The position numbers and the translations under genes were made by a program. A stretch of 12,997 nucleotides of DNA from Bacteroidales bacterium (GTDB lineage Bacteria; Bacteroidota; Bacteroidia; Bacteroidales; Muribaculaceae), in assembly GCA_900767075.1 (NCBI GenBank), contig CAAFXX010000405.1:1-12997 (forward strand). The letters run 5' to 3'. Below are positions 1-6,615 of the stretch, one piece after another (positions within the stretch are counted from its first letter, which is position 1; every line of letters begins with the position of its first letter). The notes below the pieces were generated by a model that did not search any database, was not told the origin of the DNA, and saw only the letters and a list, made by a program, of their open reading frames with translations.

Positions 1-765
1 GACAAGCCGCTGGGCTGGACATCCTTCGATGCAGTGAAACGGCTTCGGGGAGCAATCCATCGGCGCCTGAACATCCGTAAGTTCAAGGTAGGCCATGCCG
101 GCACCCTCGATCCGCTCGCCACGGGCGTGCTTATCGTCTGCACGGGCAGAGCCACGCGTATGATCGAGCAGCTCCAGAACGGCACCAAGGAGTACGTGGC
201 GGAGCTGACCCTCGGCGCCACTACCCCGAGCTTCGACCTTGAGACGGAGATCGACGCCCGCTATCCCTGGGAACATATCACTCCGGAGCTAATAGAACAG
301 ACGCTGACCCGTTTCACGGGTCGCGTGATGCAGGTGCCTCCGGTCTTCTCCGCGGTCAAGGTCGACGGCAAACGCGCCTATAAGTACGCCCGCAAGGGGA
401 AGAGCGTGGAGCTGAAGCCCAAGCAGCTCGAGATCAGCGAGATCGAGATGTTGAAGCTCGAGGGGAATAAACTGACTATCAGGGTGGTCTGCAGCAAGGG
501 TACCTATATCCGCGCCCTGGCGCGAGACATCGGCGAGGCGCTCGGTTCGGGCGCGCATCTGTCGGCGCTGCGGCGCACGCGCGTCGGTGACGTCCGCGAG
601 GCGCAATGTCTCACGATCGACGAGGCGATACGGAAGATCGAGACCGAGCCGCTCGAGTTTCCCGATGATTTCAAGTTCCCTGAGAATCATCCATTTTCTG
701 ATGATACCCAAAGTAATGGTTCGGTCGCGGATTCCGAAACGGATTTTCCGGAAGGGAGGCTGTAA
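1..765 (+). CDS. truB: tRNA pseudouridine(55) synthase TruB, 5'-truncated by the window edge
   Basis: TruB converts uridine 55 in the T-loop of tRNAs to pseudouridine in the cytoplasm. The frame is open from base 1. It begins with the family's N-terminal motif DKPLGWTSF, so the true start lies outside the window; the GTG at 34 is internal. About a dozen residues are probably missing. The catalytic motif GHAGTLDPLATGVL is at residues 31-44 of the visible part, with the nucleophilic Asp at residue 37. KEYVAELTLGATTPSFD and the C-terminal GTYIRALARDIGEALG block are also typical. The last roughly 35 residues form an acidic, low-complexity tail rich in D, E, S and P, beyond the recognisable catalytic domain. 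queA follows on the same strand after 160 bases, the usual Bacteroidetes neighbour. Identification is firm; only the start is unknown. Confidence 0.97.
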   Translation, partial: DKPLGWTSFDAVKRLRGAIHRRLNIRKFKVGHAGTLDPLATGVLIVCTGRATRMIEQLQNGTKEYVAELTLGATTPSFDLETEIDARYPWEHITPELIEQTLTRFTGRVMQVPPVFSAVKVDGKRAYKYARKGKSVELKPKQLEISEIEMLKLEGNKLTIRVVCSKGTYIRALARDIGEALGSGAHLSALRRTRVGDVREAQCLTIDEAIRKIETEPLEFPDDFKFPENHPFSDDTQSNGSVADSETDFPEGRL

Positions 766-925
766 ATCCCTTATATCGAATCAACATAGGCGGCGAAAGT
801 CGCGTTAAGTCAAAAAGTAATTGTTAACAAATTAAATTTACCCCACGACGGGTAATCTCGTCAATCGGCATAAGAACATACGTTTACCGGCGTTTACATT
901 TTCTGTCGAAAGGGGTCGAGGAGAC

Positions 926-1978
926 ATGAAATTATCTCAATTTAAATTCAAGCTCCCTGAGGAACTGATCGCTCAGTATCCCACGGAGGAGAGGGACGAA
1001 TGCCGCATGATGGTAGTCGATTCCCGCACCGGTGAAATCAGCCACCATATCTTCAAGGAACTTATAAACTATTACGATGAGGGAGATGTGATGGTATTTA
1101 ACGACACTAAGGTCTTTCCCGCCCGTCTCTACGGCAACAAGGAGAAGACTGGCGCCTGCATCGAGGTCTTTCTGCTTCGCGAGCTGAGCGCTGAAAACAA
1201 GTTCTGGGATGTGCTCGTGGAGCCCGCCAGAAAGATCCGCATCGGCAACAAGCTTTATTTCGGCGACGACGAGTCGATGGTTGCCGAGGTTATCGACAAC
1301 ACCACTTCACGCGGCCGAACGCTGAGGTTCCTCTACGATGGTCCACACGATGAGTTCAAGGAGGCGCTTTACGCTCTGGGCGAGACGCCGCTGCCCGAAT
1401 ACATCAAACGCAAGAGCGAGCCGGAGGACGCCGAGCGATATCAGTGCATCTACGCCGAGAAGGAAGGTGCCGTGATGGCGCCAGCAGCCGGTCTGCATTT
1501 CAGCCGCGAGCTGCTTAAGCGCCTCGAGATCAAAGGCGTGGAGCGCGGTTTCCTCACCCTTCATTCCGGACGCGGCAATTTCAAGGAGATCGATGTGGAG
1601 GATCTTACAAAGCACCGCATGGATTCCGAGGAAATGTACGTCAACGAGGATCTGGTGGAACTTATCAATAAGGCAAAGGACGAGAACCGCAACGTCTGCG
1701 CCGTCGGCACATCTGTGCTTCGCGCACTTGCCAGCGCAGTCTGCATGAACGGACATATCATGACCTATGAGGGATGGACCAATAAGTTCATCTTCCCTCC
1801 TTATGATTTCACGGTATGCAACTCGCTCATATCGAATTTCCACATGCCATTGAGCACAATGCTGATGATGGTCGCCGCATTCGGCGGATATGACCTTGTG
1901 ATGAAGGCATATAACACGGCCGTCAAGGAGAAATACCGCTTCGGGGCATACGGCGACGCAATGCTGATTCTCCGCTGA
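926..1978 (+). CDS. queA: S-adenosylmethionine:tRNA ribosyltransferase-isomerase QueA
   Basis: QueA transfers and isomerises the ribosyl group of S-adenosylmethionine onto 7-aminomethyl-7-deazaguanine at tRNA position 34, giving epoxyqueuosine in the queuosine pathway. At 350 residues the length is normal. Recognisable blocks are the MKLSQFKFKLPEELIAQYP start, NDTKVFPARLYG (59-70), GETPLPEYI (152-160), EGAVMAPAAGLHFSRELL (180-197), TLHSGRGNF (211-219), GTSVLRALAS (261-270) and the C-terminal FIFPPYDF plus SNFHMPLSTMLM stretch. The TLHSGRGNF variant fits the Bacteroidetes branch rather than the proteobacterial TLHVGAGTF form. The ATG at 926 is preceded by GAGGAG a few bases upstream, one of the few Shine-Dalgarno-like sites in the window. 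The 160-base gap from truB has an AT-rich centre (about 815-840). The gene may be read through from truB or have its own promoter; no clear promoter boxes were found. It ends just before an intrinsic terminator. Confidence 0.97.
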   Translation: MKLSQFKFKLPEELIAQYPTEERDECRMMVVDSRTGEISHHIFKELINYYDEGDVMVFNDTKVFPARLYGNKEKTGACIEVFLLRELSAENKFWDVLVEPARKIRIGNKLYFGDDESMVAEVIDNTTSRGRTLRFLYDGPHDEFKEALYALGETPLPEYIKRKSEPEDAERYQCIYAEKEGAVMAPAAGLHFSRELLKRLEIKGVERGFLTLHSGRGNFKEIDVEDLTKHRMDSEEMYVNEDLVELINKAKDENRNVCAVGTSVLRALASAVCMNGHIMTYEGWTNKFIFPPYDFTVCNSLISNFHMPLSTMLMMVAAFGGYDLVMKAYNTAVKEKYRFGAYGDAMLILR

Positions 1979-1996
1979 CACCAAATGATAAAAAAA

Positions 1997-2027
1997 CGCC
2001 GCCCGATTGTTCGGGCGGTGTTTTTTT
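1997..2027. terminator. Bidirectional intrinsic terminator between queA and the oxalate operon
   Basis: A 10-bp stem (1997-2006 with 2011-2020, one G-T pair) and a TTGT loop are followed by seven T on the plus strand. They are preceded by six A, which gives a U-run on the minus strand. The site lies 19 bases after the queA stop and about 85 bases after the stop of the convergent transporter gene, so it can end transcription in both directions. Confidence 0.92.
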
Positions 2028-2053
2028 ATAGCTGGTCCGTCGGCGAGCTTATG

Positions 2054-2105
2054 GTGTCGGTGCGCTTGCGCGCCGATTCTTAGTGTCGGTCCGCTTGCGG
2101 TCCGA
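2054..2105. repeat. Two adjacent hairpin repeats (23 bp each, 29-bp period)
   Basis: The copies at 2054-2076 and 2083-2105 share GTGTCGGT and a central CGCTTGCG. Each folds on itself. The first (2057-2076) makes a 9-bp stem with a G-T pair; the second (2086-2105) makes the same stem with one T-T mismatch. Stem bases differ between copies but mostly still pair within each copy. They sit directly after the stop codon of the minus-strand transporter gene and may protect its 3' end or help terminate it. No function is proven. Confidence 0.7.
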
Positions 2106-2110
2106 TGTCA

Positions 2111-3097
2111 TTATATTACATGAAATGCGTTGATGCAGAGGTCGGTGAGCCAGATCCAGAGCGGGCAGAAGCCGATGAAGAGGATTACCGATAAGGTCAG
2201 CGACGATGTGCCCGTAGCGACATAGGTGTCATATTCGTCGGCGATGATGATGCCGGAGAATGCCGGCGGGAGGGCACATGCCACAACGAGCATCTTCAGG
2301 TTCTGCGGATCCATGTGGAAGAGGATGCCGAGTATGAGGACGACAGCCGGCATGACGATCATCTTCATGATGGAGCCGAGAATTGCCTGCCAGTTGATCT
2401 GAACCTTGATTGCCGAAAGGGTGATACCTGCCGAGAACACCGCCATGGAGGCGTTGGCGCCCTTGATAAGGTCGAACGACGGACTTGCCCAGTCAGGCCA
2501 TGGAATTCCGACAACAACCCAGACCACGGCGAGGATAGGAGCCCATGCCACAGGCTGCTCGAGGGCATGGACAACAGGTTTCCACCAGGGATCCTTATTG
2601 ACTTTGCCCGACTGCTGCTTCTCGAGAGAGGCGTTCATGAGCGAGAGACCCACGGGAATACCCACGGCATTGACCACGATTCCGACGATGGCGACCACAA
2701 GTGCCACATAGGCGTTGGTGCCGAAGATAGGCTCCAGCACGGCGAAGCCGAGGAAGCCGATGGTCGGCGAACCGCTGATAAGCGCCGAGACGGCGGCGTC
2801 AGCTCCCGTATTCTTCTTGAAGCAATACTTGAATACGAAATAGACCAGCATGAAGCAGCCCATGATGCCGACAAGCGAGATAAGCGACAGCTTGACGTCG
2901 CGCGCCAGCATCTCCCGGCTTGCCTGCGCTATCGAGACGAACAAGGCTGCAGGGAGGGCGTAGTCGAGCACGACCTTGTTGAATTTCTTAGCGTCATCGC
3001 CCGAGAATACGCCTTTTTTGCCCGATATGTAACCTGCGAGCATCACGACGATGATCGGCACGATCGCATACAGGATTATATGAGTCATATTGGACAT
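2111..3097 (-). CDS. yfdV: AEC-family (auxin efflux carrier) transporter, YfdV-like; probable oxalate/formate-linked carrier
   Basis: This is a 328-residue inner-membrane protein with about ten hydrophobic segments (roughly 6-25, 42-58, 70-90, 103-125, 129-153, 183-200, 213-230, 238-260, 266-286 and 298-318). It has the two-half layout of the AEC family. Blocks LDYALPAALFVSIAQASREM (44-63), SGSPTIGFLGFAVLEPIFG (108-126) and ALPPAFSGIIIA (275-286) closely match what I recall of E. coli YfdV, which lies beside the oxalate genes yfdW and yfdU. Here too it is the last gene after frc and oxc, 90 bases downstream of oxc. The context suggests it moves oxalate, formate or a related acid, but the substrate is not experimentally settled for this family, so the role is an inference. 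No Shine-Dalgarno site is visible. The start at MSNM is the longest reasonable one; a second Met three codons later is possible. Confidence 0.88.
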   Translation of the reverse strand: MSNMTHIILYAIVPIIVVMLAGYISGKKGVFSGDDAKKFNKVVLDYALPAALFVSIAQASREMLARDVKLSLISLVGIMGCFMLVYFVFKYCFKKNTGADAAVSALISGSPTIGFLGFAVLEPIFGTNAYVALVVAIVGIVVNAVGIPVGLSLMNASLEKQQSGKVNKDPWWKPVVHALEQPVAWAPILAVVWVVVGIPWPDWASPSFDLIKGANASMAVFSAGITLSAIKVQINWQAILGSIMKMIVMPAVVLILGILFHMDPQNLKMLVVACALPPAFSGIIIADEYDTYVATGTSSLTLSVILFIGFCPLWIWLTDLCINAFHVI

Positions 3098-3134
3098 AGC
3101 TTATAATTTTGAGCTTGTTAATGATTGACAGGAA

Positions 3135-3173
3135 AATGTCGGGATCCAAAGCGAAGTGTTGGATTCCGACATT
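3135..3173 (-). promoter_or_regulatory. Strong hairpin between oxc and the transporter gene
   Basis: The arms at 3135-3149 and 3159-3173 are complementary over 15 bases with one mismatch (3143 against 3165), around a 9-base loop. In the minus-strand transcript the stem starts about 14 bases after the oxc stop and is followed by only four U. It could therefore be a leaky terminator or a 3' stabilising stem that lowers expression of the transporter relative to frc and oxc. Role inferred from position and structure. Confidence 0.65.
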
Positions 3174-3187
3174 CACTTAAATTGTTT

Positions 3188-4954
3188 TTATACTTTGATA
3201 TCGATCAGCGGCTGAGGATTGAGGTAGCCGATGTGGCCGCTCTCCTTGCCTGCATCCGCAGCAAGCTGCACGTTGATCAATGTCGGTTCCTTCAACAGGA
3301 CCGAAGCCTCGAGTGCCTTCTCGAATTCCTCGGGGGTGGTCACGTAGTAGCCCTTGCCTCCGAAAGCTTCCATGATCATGTCGTAGCGTGCATTGATGTC
3401 GAGGGTGGTGGGAGCTGGGTCGGATGTCTTGCCGAGATTCTCGCCCACGCCATTGTAGATACCGCCGTTGTTGAAGACGCAGACGGTGATGGGAAGCTTG
3501 AACCTTGACATGGTGCCGACTTCCATTCCCGAGAAACCGAAGGCGGAGTCGCCCTGGACGGTCACTACCGGAAGACCCGTTGCAACTGCGGCGCCGATTG
3601 CCGAGCCGGCGCCCATGCCCATGATAGCCCATGTGGCGCAGTCGATGCGCTTGCGCGGCTGCATCATGTCGATGGCGTCGCGGCAGTCGTCGAGCGTGTT
3701 GGCGCCCTCGTTCACGAGGACAACCTCCGGATGCTTGGCGAGCACGTTCTTTACGGCGCGCAGTGCGTCCCAGTGGTCCATTGGCTCGGGACTCGGGGCA
3801 AGCTTCTCCTGAATCCACTTGTTGGCTTCGACGGTGTGTGCCTGCAGGGCGGGAACCCATGCCGGATCCATCGACAGCTTATAGTCGGGAAGCGCCTTGA
3901 GGATCATGTCGAGCGAACATCCGAGATCGCCGATCACCGGAGCGGCGATGGGACGGTTGCAGTCTATCTCCTGGGGCTCCACGTCGAGCTGGATATACTT
4001 GTTTTCCTTGTTCCACTTGCCGTGGCCGCGCGAGAGAAGCCAGTTGAGGCGGGCGCCTACGAGCACCACTACGTCAGCCTCCTCCATGATCATGCTGCGG
4101 CAGGATATAGCCGAGAGGGGATGGTTGTCAGGCATAAGTCCCTTCGCCATCGACATCGGGTAGAACGGGATGCCGGTCTTCTCTATCAGTTCCTTAATCT
4201 TGTCGTCGTTCTGCGAATAAGCCGCCCCCTTGCCGAGCAGGAACACCGGCTTCTTTGCCGAGGCGAGCAGCTCCATGGCGCGCTTCACGGAAGCCTCCGT
4301 GGGGCATACGGGCGATGCCGGGTCGACCGGGGCAAACTGCGTGGCGGCAGCTTCCTCCTTAGATAAGATACCACCGAGCGCTGGCACCGTCATGTCGAGA
4401 TATACGCCGCCTGGTCGTCCGGAAAGTGCCGCGCGGAACGCGCGTGCCACTCCGGTCGGAATGTCCTGCGGACGGTTCACGCGGTATGCCGCCTTGACAA
4501 GGGGTTTTGCCGTGGCAAGCTGGTCGAGCCCTTCGTATGTGCCCTGGTCGAGGTCGACCGCCACGCGGTCGGACGACCCGGAGATCTGGATCATCGGGTA
4601 GCAGTTCACAGTGGCGTTTGCCGTTGCCGTGAGTCCGTTGAGGAAGCCCAGCGACGAGACCGTGAGAAGGATACCCGGTTTCTTGGTGAGGTAGCCGTAG
4701 GTGGCGGCTGCCATTCCTGCCTGCTGCTCGAAACGGAAGCCGATGAAGCGGATTCCCTCCAGCTGCAGGATATATGCAACTTCGGTGACGGGGATGCCGA
4801 CAAGTCCGAACACCACCTCGACTCCGTTCTCTTTAAGAGCCCTGGCAAGTACGCGCATGCCTGTCACGTCGGTAGCGGCAGTGGGTGCTACGGGAGGCTT
4901 GCAGCCGCATGCGGCGGGAGCCTCGGTTACGGGTGTTTTTGTTTCGTTGGCCAT
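3188..4954 (-). CDS. oxc: Oxalyl-CoA decarboxylase (thiamine diphosphate-dependent)
   Basis: The enzyme decarboxylates oxalyl-CoA to formyl-CoA and CO2 in the cytoplasm, using thiamine diphosphate and magnesium; formyl-CoA then returns to the CoA-transferase. At 588 residues it is slightly longer than the usual 565-570. N-terminal ThDP-enzyme domain: FGLVGIPVTEVA (49-60) and FRFEQQAG (73-80) with the catalytic Glu at 76. SGSSDRVAVDLDQGTYEGLDQ carries the active-site Tyr at about 140. GKGAAYSQ and MSMAKGLMPDNHP mark the middle domain. The C-terminal cofactor motif runs from GDSAFGFSGME (468-478) to NNGGIY (495-500). The tail has ESGHIGYLNP, the E. coli YfdU-like form. Residues 1-28 are an extra segment rich in Ala, Pro and Thr with an ACGCKPP pair of cysteines, not expected in the family. 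The gene starts 6 bases after the frc stop, so the two are almost certainly co-transcribed. Confidence 0.96.
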   Translation of the reverse strand: MANETKTPVTEAPAACGCKPPVAPTAATDVTGMRVLARALKENGVEVVFGLVGIPVTEVAYILQLEGIRFIGFRFEQQAGMAAATYGYLTKKPGILLTVSSLGFLNGLTATANATVNCYPMIQISGSSDRVAVDLDQGTYEGLDQLATAKPLVKAAYRVNRPQDIPTGVARAFRAALSGRPGGVYLDMTVPALGGILSKEEAAATQFAPVDPASPVCPTEASVKRAMELLASAKKPVFLLGKGAAYSQNDDKIKELIEKTGIPFYPMSMAKGLMPDNHPLSAISCRSMIMEEADVVVLVGARLNWLLSRGHGKWNKENKYIQLDVEPQEIDCNRPIAAPVIGDLGCSLDMILKALPDYKLSMDPAWVPALQAHTVEANKWIQEKLAPSPEPMDHWDALRAVKNVLAKHPEVVLVNEGANTLDDCRDAIDMMQPRKRIDCATWAIMGMGAGSAIGAAVATGLPVVTVQGDSAFGFSGMEVGTMSRFKLPITVCVFNNGGIYNGVGENLGKTSDPAPTTLDINARYDMIMEAFGGKGYYVTTPEEFEKALEASVLLKEPTLINVQLAADAGKESGHIGYLNPQPLIDIKV

Positions 4955-4960
4955 GACTGT

Positions 4961-6262
4961 TTACTTTTCTGGTTTGGGAAGAGGTGCCGTGGTTCCGTTA
5001 GCCTTCATTGCCTCCATCTGCTCGGGTGTGTATCCGAGTGACGCAAGGATCTCTTCGGTGTTGCCGCCGAGGGTCGGGCACGGTCCGTAGGTAGGCTGAT
5101 AGTTGGAGATGGTGAAGGGCACTCCGACGGTCACAAACTCGCCGATCTTGCCGCCCTGGTTGATCTTCACAAGGGTATTGCCGTCGTAGTTGCTCGGCTC
5201 TTCCATGATCTCCTTCGTGTTGAGCACGGGAGCGACAGGAATTCCGAACTTCGACAGATTTTCCGTCACCTCATATTTTGTCTTGTCGATACAATACGAC
5301 TGTATGCGTTCCCAGATCTCCTGTTTGTGGCGGTCACGAGCGTCGGCTGTATTGAAGTCGGGATTCGTGAGCCAGTCCTCGAAGCCGAGGCCCTTGCAGG
5401 CAAGCTCGAAATCCTTGGCGCCGCGCTGCAGGATGACGTATACGTAAGCATTGGGGTCTGTCTCCCAGCCCTTGCACTTGTAGGTCCAGCCGAGCACGCC
5501 CGAGCCCTCCGTATTGCCGGAACGCGGAACGTAGTCGGGGAATTTCTCGTTCGGGTACTGCGGGAACTGTGTAAGGTAACCGATGCGGTCGAGCGTAAGC
5601 TGGTCGCGGGTCTTGATACGGCAGAGGTTCAGGCAGGCGTTGTGCATCGACTGGTATACGAAGGAGCCTTCTCCTGTGCGCTCGCGCTGCATGAGCGCCG
5701 CCAGGATGCCGATGGTCATATGCATGCCGGTGTTGGAGTCGCCGAGGGCCGCGCCGCTCTGGGTAGGGATATTGTCGGGACCCGAATACCAGCCGGTGGT
5801 CGAGGCGGCTGCGGCAGTAACCTGTGCCACCGGCTCGTAAGCCTTCAGGTTGGCGTATTTAGAGGCTGGAGGGAATCCCTTGATGGTTCCGTAGATACAC
5901 TTAGGATTAAGCTTGTGGACCACGTCCCAGCTGAACCCGAGCTTATCCATTGCTCCGGGATGGAGGTTCTCGATAAATACATCGCATTGCTTGATGAGCT
6001 TGGTAAGGATTTCCTTGCCGTCGGGGGTCTTGGCGTCGAGCGCCAGCGATTTCTTGTCGGAATTGAGCTGAAGGAAATAATAGCTCGGGCAATCGGGATC
6101 AAACTGGAGTTCCTTACGGGTGGCGTCGCCGACGCCCGGACGTTCTATCTTTATGACTTCGGCTCCGAGCCACGCAAGAAGCTGTGTACAGGAAGGACCT
6201 GACTGAACTTCAGTGAAATCTACAACCTTGATGCCCGCAAGAGGGGCTGTGTTCTGTGCCAT
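4961..6262 (-). CDS. frc: Formyl-CoA:oxalate CoA-transferase (class III, CaiB/BaiF family)
   Basis: Frc swaps CoA from formyl-CoA to oxalate, giving oxalyl-CoA for the decarboxylase and releasing formate. The 433-residue length fits the family. DFTEVQSGPSCTQLLAWLGA (15-34), VIKIERPGVGDATR (36-49), NLHPGAMDKLGF (99-110) and GAALGDSNTGMHMTIGILAAL (170-190) are clear; Asp175 corresponds to the catalytic Asp169. The nearest sequence I recall is E. coli YfdW (YPQYPN and KCKGWETDPNAYVY are shared). Two active-site positions differ. The glycine loop, GGGGQP in YfdW and Oxalobacter Frc, reads EGSGVL at 252-257, and the Trp48/Gln48 position is Glu51. Oxalate use is still the best call because of the oxc neighbour, but donor or acceptor preference may differ. 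This is the first gene of the minus-strand operon, with an AT-rich leader lacking a Shine-Dalgarno site. Confidence 0.93.
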   Translation of the reverse strand: MAQNTAPLAGIKVVDFTEVQSGPSCTQLLAWLGAEVIKIERPGVGDATRKELQFDPDCPSYYFLQLNSDKKSLALDAKTPDGKEILTKLIKQCDVFIENLHPGAMDKLGFSWDVVHKLNPKCIYGTIKGFPPASKYANLKAYEPVAQVTAAAASTTGWYSGPDNIPTQSGAALGDSNTGMHMTIGILAALMQRERTGEGSFVYQSMHNACLNLCRIKTRDQLTLDRIGYLTQFPQYPNEKFPDYVPRSGNTEGSGVLGWTYKCKGWETDPNAYVYVILQRGAKDFELACKGLGFEDWLTNPDFNTADARDRHKQEIWERIQSYCIDKTKYEVTENLSKFGIPVAPVLNTKEIMEEPSNYDGNTLVKINQGGKIGEFVTVGVPFTISNYQPTYGPCPTLGGNTEEILASLGYTPEQMEAMKANGTTAPLPKPEK

Positions 6263-6404
6263 AGTACTAATAATTTTAATAAGGGGTTATATGATATTGT
6301 TAATTTCTTTGATATTTTAACACAAATTCCACCTCCTATGTTCAAAAATCCCTCGACTCAGACCTCGATAATAACCCGGATTCCTGAATCCAAACTTTGC
6401 AATT
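6263..6404. other. AT-rich leader upstream of frc
   Basis: This is the first part of the 353-base gap between frc and the M6 protease gene. Bases 6263-6330 are strongly AT-rich and would hold the promoter and 5' leader of the oxalate operon on the minus strand. I could not find a convincing match to the Bacteroidetes -7 box (TAnnTTTG). A small 6-bp inverted repeat with a 2-base loop lies at 6378-6391. No coding capacity was recognised. The rest of the gap is filled by the repeats and the hairpin listed next. Confidence 0.5.
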
Positions 6405-6522
6405 GTAGGGACATGCCTTTGGCATGTGTCACCGTGCATGTGTCACCGTGCATGTATCACCGTGCATGTCGCACGTCTACTCTGGTATCGATCTGTGCTA
6501 CATGCCAAAGGCACGTCCCTAC
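6405..6522. repeat. REP-like inverted pair of hairpin units enclosing a tandem repeat
   Basis: Two 23-base units face each other at 6405-6427 (plus) and 6500-6522 (minus), differing at one base. Each starts GTAGGGAC and contains a small hairpin with stem ACATGCC/GGCATGT (or its one-base variant) and loop TTT. The plus unit with its AATT lead (6401-6427) is identical to 11093-11119. The pair as a whole could also fold into a long stem with the tandem repeat in the loop. The arrangement resembles REP/BIME elements. No transposase gene is present nearby. Confidence 0.8.
6423..6478. repeat. 14-bp tandem repeat, about 3.5 copies
   Basis: Units of the form CATGTGTCACCGTG occur at 6423-6436 and 6437-6450 (identical) and at 6451-6464 (one change). 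A decayed fourth unit covers 6465-6478. The first unit begins inside the right arm of the plus-strand hairpin unit, so the array may have grown from its GGCATGT end by slippage. Confidence 0.85.
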
Positions 6523-6540
6523 ATTGGGTTACAAACACAC

Positions 6541-6600
6541 AGGGACAACAAAATTATGTCGGGCAAACAAATGTTTGCCCGACATAATTTTATGGTCCCT
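6541..6600 (-). terminator. 60-base palindrome, probable terminator of the M6 protease gene
   Basis: A perfect 19-bp inverted repeat (6550-6568 with 6573-6591) closes on a tiny AAAT loop. An outer AGGGAC/GTCCCT pair (6541-6546 with 6595-6600) extends it. It lies 15 bases after the stop of the minus-strand protease gene. The descending arm ends in TTTTGTTG on that strand, giving a modest U-rich tail. The outer GGGAC/GTCCC ends match the heads of the neighbouring repeat units, so it may also belong to that family. Confidence 0.75.
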
Positions 6601-6615
6601 ATGCGCGGTGTGGGA

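Noticed and set aside
34..36. GTG at 34 as the truB start
   Set aside because: The DKPLGWTSF motif conserved at the TruB N-terminus lies upstream of it in frame.
766..925. preQ1 riboswitch upstream of queA
   Set aside because: No recognisable preQ1 aptamer (short GC stem, A-rich tail and matching loop) could be found; only an AT-rich stretch and small inverted repeats.
2315..3106. 263-codon plus-strand open frame opposite the transporter
   Set aside because: Very rich in D, H, E and R, the mirror of a hydrophobic membrane protein; not a real gene.
5327..6202. 291-codon plus-strand open frame opposite frc
   Set aside because: Lies wholly antisense to a clear frc gene, has no recognisable motifs and reflects GC-rich codon use on the other strand.
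6423..6478. CRISPR-like array
   Set aside because: Units are 14 bp, directly adjacent without spacers, and no cas genes are present.
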